Shown here: positions 51,932 through 63,351 of the stretch, in pieces
Layout of the letters: the number at the start of each line of letters is the position of its first letter
Position numbering within the stretch: the first letter of the stretch is position 1
DNA from: Sphaerolaimus hirsutus
Lineage: Eukaryota > Nematoda > Chromadorea > Monhysterida > Sphaerolaimidae
Length of the DNA: 64,000 bases
Direction: 5' to 3'
Assembly (NCBI GenBank): GCA_964036195.1
Contig: OZ038450.1
Coordinates: 28,646,794-28,710,793 of the forward strand
The notes under the pieces: model-generated
The model's database searches: none
Told to the model about the DNA's origin: nothing
Seen by the model: only the letters and a program-made list of their open reading frames with translations
Translations under genes and position numbers: made by a program

Positions 51932-54673
51932 TTGCCCCCGCGCAAATTTGACAAAGGGTGCTGGGAATGTGGCTCTGAAGAGCACATTAGATACAAATGT
52001 CCTAAACTCACTCCTGAGCAAAGGGAACAGTATGTCAGAAGGAGCCGCGGCGGCGGAGCATTCAGAGGAAATGGACGTGGGTGCGGCGGAGGACAACGCG
52101 GTTATCAGAGGAATGATCAAGCCCAAGCGGTGCAGCCAGGTATGATGCCCATGCAATATGCCTACCCACAGTGGCAACCAACGCAGCCAATGCCCGTACA
52201 GCCAGCGCAGACGATTCAAAGGGCCGGCGACATGCCCATGCAGCCACAGATGATGGTGTATCAAACGCCGCAGGGCTGGATGGCTATGGGACCGGATGGG
52301 CGCATGCAAACTTACATGCAACCGATGCAACAGGTAAATAACCCCCCCGTAGAGTCGCTGAACCCCACGCAAGTGACCAGTGCAACTGGAGCGACCATGA
52401 GAGTACGTGAAGATGATCGATGCATGATGATACGTCCCGTTAATAAACTAATCCCTGTGATGCAAGGTTTGGAATTAGAGTCAGAGGAACCAGACGAGCT
52501 GGTCCCAGAGCCAAATGAGGAACCAGAGCGGACAGCTGGAATGCATGTGCTTTCACAGGAACATGAATTCTGGATTAAACCATGGGCATACATGCGAACC
52601 GAAAGAGGATATCTGTTTCGAACCACCTGGCTGGCCTTTTTACGCAGGATCGGAATGCATGATTTACGAGAGATTGATTGCATGCTGTGGCCTAACTGCC
52701 CTGCAGATGATCACTCTGACACGCTGACTGAGGTGCCGTTGGACGTGCTCATGAACATCAGCCTGGACCCTTTTCTGTATGCCACGCCGGCCGCGCTGCT
52801 GCCGCGCACTGGATCTAGCAACCAAATAGACCGGTATATGGGTTTTTTGTCTACTGAAGAAGGTGTACGCCCCGCGCCGTGCGCATACTCGGAACCCCCT
52901 TATATGCCCCAAGTCGCACAATCATTGTTTTTTGTGTTGACAAAAGGGTTAATTACAATGGGTCTAGCCTTATTGCCGGGCGCCAGCGCGACTACCATGC
53001 CCTCGTTCCCATTGCTATGTAGTGATTTGACTGACCACTACAATTTATATATGTACCCCCCCCTGCCAAATTGCACGGCTATAGTGGACACCACGGCGTC
53101 ACTAGAACGACCGCAAAAATTGACACTGACAATTTACAAGCGAAATATGGTGGAATACCGTGCGGCGGCCTACAGGTGTGTGGCCTCTACCAGGACTGCG
53201 AGAACGTATCAAAACTTCTGGGGCAATGTCACGCTGGAGAAGTTTGACTCCAATCCTCGATCAGTGGGCGCGGCCAAATGTGAAGGGATGATTAAATATC
53301 ACAAATGCAACAATGGGCCCATGACACCTGTGAATGATCTAGATAACACATGGGATACGCAATACCCCACCAATGTGAGTTATTCAGGGCATGGATTGTA
53401 CTGTTGCAAATGGGTGGCCAAAACGACGCCACATTGTGGACTTTTTCGAGGAGAAGTACGAATGAGATATGGAGCCAGTACCATGCAAAGTACGCTGGGC
53501 GAGGTAAGCAAGTGCAATTATGAAATGGGTGCATGCACACTGGAGGACGGTAGCCAATTAACATGGAAACCGAACCCGAAGGCGGAATGCCCATATGAAA
53601 AATGGCGCGAAATGCATGGACGCATTAGACAGGATATCTGGTTAGCAAATGATCACACGCTATCACTATCTTTCAGAGCACATGAAGAGGTCAACTCATG
53701 CGGCATCAAATTATGGAAGTCCGACCAGGACATTGTGGTGGCGCCATTTGAGAAAGCAGTGATACGACGTGTCAGACAAAAAAGAGCACAAGCCCGACCC
53801 ACGCTAGGGATAGTGAGTGCAGGACAGTTGGCGGCCAGCATGCAGGCTGTGTATGAAACTGCAGAACAAACCATGCGCGCCCAGGCAGTGGCTACTTGCA
53901 AAAACGTGCCGCATTTTCAAGAATTTGTACGTCTGGCTATGAATGAACACGCAACTACGACAGCTTGCTGGTACATGAATGACAATGAAATAATTGCCAA
54001 ACCCGCGCCAAATAGATTTCTGGTTCACAAATGCTTCGCGGTCAAGACATACAAAATAATGAAAGAGGAAAAGTCCCCAGAATGTTATGAAACGGTACCC
54101 GTACAAGTGCGCGTGCATGGGCAGAATGTGACGTTGCACATGAACAGGTTGACAAACATTTTGCATTTTCAAGCGATCCCAGAATCATGCACAAATGCTC
54201 ACAACCGTGTGGTAATGTTAAGCGGACAATGGTATAAATATCTACTGAAGGTGGGCGGTTTGGAGCATCTACCTATGTATAACATGCACAGTTTCCCGCA
54301 GAAATGGCAACAGGAAAAAGCTAAAGATGTACACCATCAGATCTTCGCCGCCATGACCATGTATAATTTGTCAGAGCTACTGCCGACAACCACTTTGAAT
54401 GACGTGTGGCAAGCGTACTCAATTGTGCGACAAATTACGCAGGGGGCGGAGCCGAAAGTGGAATCACACGTACAGCAGCACCGCACCTTGGCAAAATCGG
54501 TTTTGGCACTAGGGTGGTGGGATTTGGACACGTGGCGCACTTGGCTGCAAATATGGATCTACCTGATATGTACACTGGTGACCATGCAATACTTGCTAGC
54601 CGCGCTCATGGCTGCAGCGCCGGAAACGGCGGTGACTTTGGTGAACCGAGCGAAGGAGAAAATCAAGAAATGA
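51932..54673 (+). CDS. Zinc knuckle joined to an envelope-like glycoprotein
   Basis: A 913-codon frame in phase with gag, separated from it by one TGA and with no ATG at its start. Residues 10-23 are a CCHC knuckle (C-x2-C-x4-H-x4-C), then a Gly/Arg patch and a Met/Gln/Pro-rich linker. From about 330 it becomes glycoprotein-like: a hydrophobic signal-like segment (331-353), many Cys, sequons (NCT, NVT, NVS, NLS), a furin-type RQKR at 615-618 with a small-residue stretch after it, a membrane segment near the end (about 880-900) and a short basic tail. Envelope between nucleocapsid and protease is not the usual gag-pol-env order. A donor-like CAGGTAAAT at 52331 could separate the two parts by splicing. 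Confidence 0.7.
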   Translation: MPPRKFDKGCWECGSEEHIRYKCPKLTPEQREQYVRRSRGGGAFRGNGRGCGGGQRGYQRNDQAQAVQPGMMPMQYAYPQWQPTQPMPVQPAQTIQRAGDMPMQPQMMVYQTPQGWMAMGPDGRMQTYMQPMQQVNNPPVESLNPTQVTSATGATMRVREDDRCMMIRPVNKLIPVMQGLELESEEPDELVPEPNEEPERTAGMHVLSQEHEFWIKPWAYMRTERGYLFRTTWLAFLRRIGMHDLREIDCMLWPNCPADDHSDTLTEVPLDVLMNISLDPFLYATPAALLPRTGSSNQIDRYMGFLSTEEGVRPAPCAYSEPPYMPQVAQSLFFVLTKGLITMGLALLPGASATTMPSFPLLCSDLTDHYNLYMYPPLPNCTAIVDTTASLERPQKLTLTIYKRNMVEYRAAAYRCVASTRTARTYQNFWGNVTLEKFDSNPRSVGAAKCEGMIKYHKCNNGPMTPVNDLDNTWDTQYPTNVSYSGHGLYCCKWVAKTTPHCGLFRGEVRMRYGASTMQSTLGEVSKCNYEMGACTLEDGSQLTWKPNPKAECPYEKWREMHGRIRQDIWLANDHTLSLSFRAHEEVNSCGIKLWKSDQDIVVAPFEKAVIRRVRQKRAQARPTLGIVSAGQLAASMQAVYETAEQTMRAQAVATCKNVPHFQEFVRLAMNEHATTTACWYMNDNEIIAKPAPNRFLVHKCFAVKTYKIMKEEKSPECYETVPVQVRVHGQNVTLHMNRLTNILHFQAIPESCTNAHNRVVMLSGQWYKYLLKVGGLEHLPMYNMHSFPQKWQQEKAKDVHHQIFAAMTMYNLSELLPTTTLNDVWQAYSIVRQITQGAEPKVESHVQQHRTLAKSVLALGWWDLDTWRTWLQIWIYLICTLVTMQYLLAALMAAAPETAVTLVNRAKEKIKK

Positions 54674-54683
54674 TCAAAGGAAG

Positions 54684-56184
54684 ATGGAAAGTCAAAAAAT
54701 GATCGTCGAACTAGCTGAGGACCGCCCTAGCAAACAGGTGAGAGTGCATACTATAATTAACCCGTGTGTGGGAATGCCAAGGCGCATGCCCACACTCACG
54801 GGCTTGCGTTGTTTCCCCGCTATTCAATACAGTATAAACAAAAAACGCGATCTGGAAGAAGAATCGGTTTGCATGATTACGTTCTCACCGGAAGAGAGAG
54901 AGACAATATTCATCAAGTGGCCAATCGACGGGAAGAAATTGTGCATGTGTACTACAGCCCATCAATTACCATAACGATCGATGGGAGGGAATATCAGAGA
55001 TGCCTATTGGACACCGGCGCTGTTCATTGTGTAACAGAGACGTGTTGATGCGACACAAGGAAAAGGCTACTAAGCATGATGAAGTATCGCCTATTGGAGC
55101 CCTCAGGTGTGCAGCTGACTTGAAACTTTTGGTACTGGGACAGATGGAAATACCTGTAACAATGGGGAGTCATACCTTCGGGATTGTGTTTCAGGCAGTA
55201 AATGGATTAGCTGGTGAAATTTTAATTGGTGCAGATGTATTGCGGCACATGGTAGTAGATTTACCGGCGAGGGAACTGAGAATCCCCACGGCTCAAGCAG
55301 TAATTCCATTTGATAACCCAGACCCGGAAGTTCAACAGCAAAGAAGTTACGCCATTGTGGATGAAAAAATAGAAATTCTGGCTAGACACAAAGCACTTGT
55401 GACGGCAAAACTATCTGCCCCTTTGGACGAAACCCTATTCACTGTCATGGGACTGGATACGGTAGGCGAGCGCTGTGGAGTTATGGCTGCATCGGCGGCT
55501 TATGAAACCAGTGCCCCTGTTTTTCAAGTGAGATGTGCAAATGTGCGAAATCAACCCGTGGTGTTACAGGTAGGACAGCACATTGCTGTGGTCGAACCAG
55601 TGGACTGCGTGCTGAATGTGAAACCTGGAGACCCCCCTGTAGAGTGGGTGCAGCAATGCTATGATCGAGACATGTGTCAGCAAGTACAAGCAACCAAACC
55701 CCCTCCCAAGGTGGCTGAAGACAAATTGGGGCCCCCTCTACAGGTTGTGTGCCTGGACGGACACGTGATGGAATTTACAATACCGGAAACATTGACCGAC
55801 GAACGACGGGAGGAACTGAGGAAGGTAATTTTGCAATATAAAGAAGCTTTTGCGCGCCACAAGTATGATATCGGCTACAGTGAATTAGTGGATTATCGAT
55901 TGCAATTAGTGGACAAAAAACCAATTGCCTGCAGAATGTATCGATTGAGTTTGGATGATCAGCAATACTTAGAAAATCATTTGAGATGCCTCATTGAGCA
56001 TGACATTGTGGAACCCAGTACCAGCCCGTATTGTGCTCCCACGTTAGTAGTTTCCAAACCAGATGGGTCAAAGCGGATGGTAATTGACTACAGACGCTTG
56101 AACGCTGTTTTGCACGCTCCCCAATTTCCATTACCCCGCTTAGATGAAACCGTTGAATCTTTATGTAGTTGCAAGTATTTTTAG
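54684..56184 (+). pseudogene. pol: Protease and first part of RT, frame-broken
   Basis: An aspartic protease (LLDTGAVHCV near 55010-55035) and the start of RT (YRRLNAV, PQFPLPRLDE) are clear, but the reading moves between frames near 54930 and 55040, and the frame ends at 56182-56184 by an extra T in a T-run (TATTTTTAG). The LLDTGA active site and the GEILIGADVL flap region are present. It belongs to Ty3/Gypsy-type pol by order and motifs. Confidence 0.8.
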
Positions 56185-58652
56185 CAGTGCCGACATAAAT
56201 CAAGCTTTCTATAACATTGCTTTGCATCCCGATGATCGACACATTACATCATTTAGAAATATTTTTGGGCAATTTCAACTGAAACGGTTACCAATGGGAT
56301 GAAAATGCTCCCCCAGTCTAGCGCACCGCTGTTTTGAATTGGCTATGGCCGGATTAATTCATAGAAATGTTTTATTATACATTGATGACTTATTAATTTA
56401 CAGTGCAACATGGGACACACACTTATACAATATAGGGCAAGTGTTGGAACGATTAATTAAAAATAATTTCAAAATTAGCCCCAAAAAAGTGTTTTTTCGC
56501 ACGCGTAACAGCAGTACGCTTTCTGGGATTCATGATTGGGCGTGACGGCGTGTGCGTGCCGGATGACAAGCGACACATAATTCAGGACTGGCCAGTACCC
56601 ACCACTGTTAAGGAGGTCAAGGGATTTCTAGGAGCAATAGGCTTTTTCAGACGTATGATTCACAGGTGTGCGGAATTAGCTGTACCCCTGTCAAATCTCA
56701 CGCGTACGGGGCTGAGAGAGAACTACAACAGTGACACGCCAGTGGATTTAACAACAAAACCCAAGGCTCTGGAAGCGTTCCATAAGCTCAAGGAAGCATT
56801 ATTAGGAAGCCTGTGTTTACAATTCCCTGATCCCAAGCGGATGTTCATAATTATTACGGATGCCTCCAAAATTGCTGTCGCAGGTGTATTAGCGCAACGA
56901 GCCGAAGATGAAAAAATACTGCATGCATGTGCCTTTTACAGCCGGAAGTTGGGTGCAACGCAAAGAAAATGGCCAGCGATTTCATTGGAAGCGTGTGCGA
57001 TCTACAAAAGTATACGCAATTGGCACTGTTATTTGGCGGGACGGCCCTTTGAAGTTTGGACCGACGCCAAGAGCATCTCCTGGGTAAAGAATCGGAATTT
57101 AGAGACTACTCCACATGCCATGCTACATAAATTCACTTTGGCAATAACACCATATCAAATCACGTTTAAACATTTGAGGGGAAAAAGTAATGAACTGGCA
57201 GATGCATTATCAAGAAGGCAAGACGCGCCAGTGGTATTCGACGAGAAGAAGGACCTGGATGAGGCTTTTGAGCAGTTTGCACAGGTTACATGCCGTGAAC
57301 TTGCTATCCCCCACGACAAGCAGGTTACGGTAGCTCCCGCGAGAAGGGCACCGTTTCAGCCAATCAGCGAACGAGGCGACGTAAACGAGGAGGCGGAGTT
57401 ACTGCGACCAATCAGCGACCGGACTCGTGGGCGAAGAGAGGCGGAGTCTCCAAGTTTGCGCGAGTGGCAAAGAGACGCGGAACCACCTGGAACTGGAATA
57501 ATGGCTGGTGGTTCAGGGGCCGGAAATGAAGTAGCGCTGGGTTTGACGAGTGTAACTAAGCGCAGTACGATAATGGCACTACCCCCTGTAACTCCCGTGG
57601 ATAAATTGAAACAGCTACAGGCAGAGGAACCATATATAGCCGCAACAATGGAAGTGTGTCGCGCAGATAATTATTATAGTGCCGCGCCATACTTTATTGA
57701 TAAATACGGTATTTTACGCCGCCAAGCGGGAATGTCCCAAATCCCCGGTATACAATTATACGACCCAGTGTGCATTCCGTCTGAACTAGTCCCGTTTGTG
57801 CTAGAATTAGCACACAATCACCCCACTGCGGGCCATTTAGGAATAATAAAAACATTTGAAAGATTGCAGAAGTTCGCGTGGTTCCCGGGAATGCGGCCGG
57901 AAAGTGCATGCTGGCTTGCTACGTGCCCTTCGTGCAATGCAAAGAAAGGTCTCAGAGCGGCAATGCGAACTCAAATGGTGTGCTGCCAGGTAGCCAAAAG
58001 GCCAGGTGATGTGATAGCAGTAGACACAATAGGGCTTTTACTAACTACAAAACGCAGAAACCGACACGTGTTGGTATTTGTTGATCAGTGCACTCGTTTT
58101 GGAATTGCCGTGCCCGTTCCCGACATAAAACAAGACACTGTGTCATTCGCGTTTTTATTGCACATTTTGCCAATATTTAGTGTGCCTGCTGTTATACTTA
58201 GTGATAACGCCCCCAGTTTTACTGAGGGCACTTTTGCCAAGCTTTTGCAATATTTGAATGCGACCCAACATACGTCTTTTGCGTACATGCCTAAAAGCAA
58301 TGGAATGGTGGAACGTAGGAACGGTGTTCTGATGGAAATAGTGTCTCACTATGTAAATCGTACACATGACGATTGGGACATACACTTAGGTGCCACAGTA
58401 CATGTGTACAACACATCGAAACACCCGTCTCTGCTAACCACCCCCTATGCGTTGCTATTTGGCAAGCCGGCAGCGTCCATGTGGGAGCGTATGATCGAGC
58501 CTCCCTCTGACACTGAGGCATTGCCATCATTGCCGCATAAGCGCGCCCTTATAAATGAGTTAGGTGCGCGTCTGACTACAGCACGCAAAGCTGCGCATAC
58601 CGCTTTGGCGAGGGCGCAACAGAAGGAACAATTTTACGCCAATTGCCAATAA
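56185..58652 (+). pseudogene. pol: RT, RNase H and integrase, frame-broken
   Basis: RT continues with ADINQAF and YIDDLL (intact catalytic pair), interrupted by TGA at 56300-56302 and a frame change near 56520. From 56532 a 706-codon ORF carries RT thumb, RNase H (TDASK; SLEACA; TDAKS), an integrase zinc site (HPTAGHLG to CPSC) and integrase core (AVDTIG, SDNAPSF, NGMVERRN: D, D, E all present). Order RT-RNase H-integrase marks Ty3/Gypsy. Another frame change near 58640 moves to the tail at 58643. Confidence 0.85.
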
Positions 58653-58894
58653 ATGTGCAACGCGGACAAGCGGTACGCGTGTACACGCCACGTATTACAC
58701 AGCTAACAGGCCCCAGTAAGAAATTCGCGCCTTGTATTATCGGCCCCTATGAGTGTATTGATTATGCCCACCCATTAGTGACCTTATTTAATAATATTAA
58801 TCAGAAAATATATGTAGTTCATGCAGATTGTTGCCAGGCGACAAGTGAATATTTAATTCCCCCCTCTTACAGTGAATTATATGGCGATGACTAA
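58643..58894 (+). pseudogene. Carboxyl tail of integrase in a shifted frame
   Basis: The sequence is like the end of Gypsy integrases: RGQAVRVYTP, then GPYECIDYAHP and a short tail to TAA (58892-58894). It overlaps the previous frame by ten bases, consistent with one indel. 58895-59118 has a (GT)n run at 58980-59005 and AT-rich sequence, but no LTR was recognised. Confidence 0.65.
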
Positions 58895-59118
58895 AATTAA
58901 TTAGTATCCCGTTAATTAGCCCCGCGACTGACGCCGTCACGCCACGTAACCAATACAAAGGTAGAAAAAGCGTGATGCATGTGTGAGAGTGTGTGTGTGT
59001 TTGTAGGAAGCTCGTGCACCCCTTTTGCCCATGGGTAACTGGGCCACACGAGTTTTTATTACCTGCCCCGTTCACAAAAATTCACAATTAATTATTTTAT
59101 AACATTGTCGTAACTATA

Positions 59119-61490
59119 ATGGCATCGGCCTCTCGCAAACGCCCCTTCGAAGGTTCAGACACCCCGCCCGTTAAGTCCAAGGAAACGACTACACATGGCG
59201 CGTGCGGCGGCGGAACTTGCCCCCCGCGGCAACTTTTTCGAGCACAGAAAATGCAAAACGGGCCGGAAATTTACCCCAGCAGAGGGAAATTCGAAGGTTG
59301 GGTGGATCGAGTGTACATTGATACAGGTGCAGATGGGCACGTGGAGTATCAATGTCACGTGAGAATTTTCTGTGCAATCAATGGTGATACTCAGCGAAAA
59401 TGAACAGTGGGTGAACGCGGATGAAGCGTATCTGTATTTTTATTATTTGATCAAACGGGCAAAGTTGGCAAGGGACAAAAGAACTACCCAGTTGGTGGAT
59501 CTTTGCACCAAAATCCAGAAACAACACCCCTCAATGTTTTTACCGCTGGTGCGCCACAGAATGCGTTTCTCGGCGACTGCAATTGCACAGAAAATAGATA
59601 ACTCGAGGTACTGGGAGTTCATGGGCATGGCGGTATGGGGTAATCAGACCAAGTGCCCCCTAAACATTGCCGCACCGATTGTGGTCAGTACAAAGGGCAC
59701 ACGACGTATCACTCAAGCGGCGCGTACGTTGACACGGGGCAACACTTCCGGCTACCAGCCTTACTCGGGTGACTGGAAAACGGCGCGACTGCGAGCGGCC
59801 TTCACGCCATCAAATTATAAGAACCTGGAACCGCTGGGCGCGGCGGAGCGAGGAGACGCCGGGCCGGAGAAGTTGGTCATTTTGCACCGAGAATATGTGA
59901 GTGATCCCCGGGTGGAAGTTTTGAGTGCCGGGCAGTTGGGACTGGCCCATGTAGAATATCATGACCTGAACAACTTGGACGTATTCGGCGACGAATTCTA
60001 CAGCCATGCGTACGGGCTGCAGATCGCAACGGCCAAGGACATCAGCACCACTGGCGTCCAACTGGATACAGAGAACCGAGACAAAATGGACATATTTTTG
60101 AGGTACAAATTGAGTATTTTAGCAGCGGCCCACTGCTACAACGAGTCATTTTTACGGTTTCGAGTGAAGCACGCAACGGATGTGTGTGCTAACGTGTTTT
60201 GGGAGCACACGCCGCAGGGCACTGCGTGTGATATCATGGTGCATCGCCCTGACCCAGAGGAATTACAAGCGGACACTTTTGAATGGGCCAGAGGAGCAGC
60301 GCGTTCGTCTGCTGGAACAGGTGAATACGCAGACGCAGCTGCTGAACCAAGCGACGCCCATGTCAGTTTTGAGTCTAGTGCAGGCCCGGCCTGAAGAAGA
60401 TAAACCAGCTACGGGCAGTCCCAACTTATCAGTACGAATTACCAGTGTGGATTCAGAGCCAGCGTGCACGATGCTACGAGCAAAGTTGGACATGTCGGCA
60501 TTGCAAGCAGCGTTGCCCCGTACCCTCGAAGATGGCCGGTTCATGGTGCGCGGCTCCAACGATTCGCCAAACTATGATCGAACCATGCGGTCACTGCAGG
60601 CTGCCCTGAACAAGACGCCGGTCGGCTGGGTACCAAAGGTGGTTCAGGGGACAAAAGTACTCACCCTGGAGGCGCAAATCCAATTAGCTGTAATATTGAA
60701 TTTGCGTCTGCTGGATGACAAAACAGACTGAGCGCTAATTAGCCGCGAGGCTAATGAGCAATATGAATCATTGTTCAGGGGAAGAAATGAACAAATGATT
60801 CAGGCCAAAATAGGTGAGTTTCTGCCGCAGCAAGGACAGGTAGAAGTTTTAGGAGCAGTGATCGCAGCCGTGCGCATGTGCAAACCCCTTTTGATTATGT
60901 GTGACTCGCCTTTTGGGTCTGGGAAAACCACCACACAAAATCAACTGGCGTATGTGTGTTCGCGCGGCTATAATTATTACAATGCGAGACCCCGGGTGCG
61001 CGCGGGCTCCGACTTGCCGTCCGACAAGCAGCTGAACGCCAAGTACCACTCGACGCTCATCACGTGTACCGTGAATTTGATGGCCGACGAAGGAGTGCGC
61101 CGGGCACTGACAAACCTGAATAAATTAGGACAACGGGACATTTTTGGGGCTTTAGAAGTTTTGTTGCGGGAGCACGCGAAATGGACCGCCATGGCCGACA
61201 CGCCATTTAAAGAAATGCAAAAACTGGAGGGTTTTGAAGACTTTTTGAAATTAAGGGCGACATTTCTGGTGCGCGTTTTGAGTCCCATGTGGGAAAGTGA
61301 TGCCACTTATGGCACCACTCCGGCAACCCAATTACCAACCCTGCACACCCTAGCACAGCAAACCGGCCACCACATCGTCCGCCTCAGCCCAGAATGGACT
61401 GCAGCGCTGGAAAAGTACGACGGCGCCAAGAAGGACTATGAACTGGTCAATGAGATCATCAACAACTGCACGGATGACACCATCATCTGA
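59119..61490 (+). pseudogene. Intronless, frame-broken relative of the 1123-3078 gene with a Walker A domain
   Basis: An ATG at 59119 opens 94 codons; the frame moves near 59378 to 59372-60394, then near 60285 to the frame that ends at TGA 60729-60731 and is open again to TGA 61488-61490. The parts cover about 780 residues. The first 350 appear collinear with the seven-exon gene (IL.EN, HP, KI.N, GQL, V.Y.DL..L.V, D.E....M.I..RY). A Gln-rich coil follows (EEQRVRLLEQVNTQTQLL). The last 240 residues start with an ATP-binding motif, DSPFGSGKTTTQ, like the Walker A of SF1 (UPF1-type) helicases, and end before other helicase motifs. It lies directly behind the Gypsy-like integrase. It may be a retrocopy or a truncated mobile gene. 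Confidence 0.6.
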
Positions 61491-61544
61491 GCGCAGCTGA
61501 CAGAAACAGGGCCCCACCTGACGGCCGACAATGGAGACGAGTTA

Positions 61545-61592
61545 TTATGCCCTAATGCCAGGCGCCAACGCCATGGCAACTTCACATCACTA
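61545..61592. repeat. Remnant of a GGCGCC MITE end
   Basis: AGGCGCCAACGCCATGG then TTCACATCACTA, the right terminus of the TAGTGATG family. The left arm is missing. Confidence 0.65.
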
Positions 61593-61610
61593 GGACTAAC
61601 ACGTTCAAAG

Positions 61611-62350
61611 TAACAATGGCAAACCCTCATGAAAAAAGTATTTAAAGTTTTAAGACTCGCTTTGCGTAAGAACCAAACCTGTGAAGGTACACAATTTTTT
61701 TTTGCGTTTTTATCATATATTTTGAATCTACATATAGAAAAACTCAAAATTTATTTCCATACATATATTCAAAAATGTCATCTTCCTACTAAAAAAAATG
61801 ATCGAAGTCAAAAGTCACCATTTTTTGAGCTGTTTTTTGAAAATTCATAACATTTGCTTGACTTCATCTATCAATAGTATATTTAAAAATTTTTATTAAG
61901 ATAGTTGTGGAGATTAATTGGCCCATACAAACTTATTTCATCAAACATTTTTTTCTCACCGAAAATCATGACTGAAATTTTGAAAATGGCACCAAATTTT
62001 CAGTTTGTAATTGAGAGCTTAGCTTTTTCTGCAAAAAATGCTCAATTGCATAGTTTATTATAATAAAAAAATTTCTAAAAAGTAGGCATGCACTTTTTTG
62101 CTACAGCAGTTTAAATCAGCTCAACCCCTGTCTCACCATCACATACAATCCAACTCTGAAGGCTCAGATGAAGTTGTATGGAAAAAGTTTCCATCATAAA
62201 CTGAGGTTGTTTTTGCATTGTCTTTCATTTGTATATTACCATTTTTATGAAACAGAATTTGAAAGGGTGCTGTCATACAAAAAAAACACTTTTCCTGCAA
62301 ATATCACAATCAAGGTTGAAATGAGACTGAGTTAAACACTAAGACATTTA
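61611..62350. repeat. TAACAATGGCAAACC element, AT-rich
   Basis: The left end resembles 7320 (TAACGATGGCAAACC). The right end was not found. The remainder, to 62350, is AT-rich with no gene. Confidence 0.4.
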
Positions 62351-62352
62351 CC

Positions 62353-62765
62353 TACTGTTTTTCTTCCAATAGAATGGCATACCTTTAATAGAATGACACA
62401 TCCAATAGAACGGCAGGTTTTGGCACATTTTTCCAGACATGAAAACAATAGAACAGCACCCTCCAGTAGAATGGTGCCCCCAATAAAATGTCAGGTGGAA
62501 ATTATGTTGGGAGTGTGCTAAAACACAAAAATAGATCAAAAGTGGACAGACAGAACATTCAAATGGATGTTGTGTCTAATTTATCATCTGATATAAAAAA
62601 ATTGCTCAAACTTCATCAAGAATGTTCAAATGAGAAATGTATGTAGAAGTTGATGGAAAAAATAGAACGGCAGCCTCTATTAGAATGGCACATCCAATAG
62701 AATGGCAGGTAAAATAGTTGACAACAAAAATTGAATGGTGCTCTTCTATTAGAGGAAATACAGTA
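62353..62765. mobile_element. AGAACGGC-type TACCGTATT MITE, complete
   Basis: TACTGTTTTTCTTCCAATAG at the left and CTATTAGAGGAAATACAGTA at the right; internal AATAGAACGGCA units point inward from both ends. 413 bp. Confidence 0.75.
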
Positions 62766-62799
62766 TTGAGGATCTCATTGTGTCTTATCATCTTTTCAG

Positions 62800-62871
62800 C
62801 TAACACTTGATACTAAGATGGTTGTTTACATTTTTCAAGAGTCCAAGACCAGGCATTGGCTTCAATCAAGG
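62800..62871 (+). CDS. Isolated 72-bp exon
   Basis: Bounded by CTTTTCAG and GTAAAAC, phase 0, coding for 24 residues around MVVYIFQESKTRHWLQ. Composition and splice sites are good, but no neighbouring exon was found before the AT-rich element at 62920-63231. Confidence 0.4.
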
Positions 62872-63351
62872 GTAAAACTGCAGTCTCATTTGAATCATAC
62901 CTGCACATTTGTTACAATGTATTTACGTTTACTAGCAAAAATATGTATACTAGAGTACAGAGTAAATGTGTTTATGTTTCTGCGAGTACAGACAACGTAT
63001 TTTTAGGGATATTTTCAGCACAAGTTTGAATTGTGCTGTAACTTGGGCTTCAGAAAAATCAAATGGGAACATAAAGAACATTCAGAAAGAAAAAGTAATA
63101 AGACAAAGTAATTCATTGACGGTTTACCCAGTGTAAAATCAGAATAATTTACTTTGTTTTCTGTACTCAAAGACAAGAAAAAAATAAAAAATATGTTTAC
63201 ATTTACTTCAGTACTTTAAACAACTCTGCAATATTAAAAATACATCATTTGTATCAATACTAGATTTTCATTGTGGATCACTCTGTTTTAGTGATGGAAA
63301 AGTATAATATATTTACAGTGGTATGCCTATTTGAACATTGAGTTTGGTACA

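Noticed and set aside
59357-59393. A 37-base GTGAGA...CTCAG intron in the intronless gene
   Set aside because: Splicing there would run into TGA at once, and the segment holds residues that match the relative at 1123-3078, so a frameshift is more likely.
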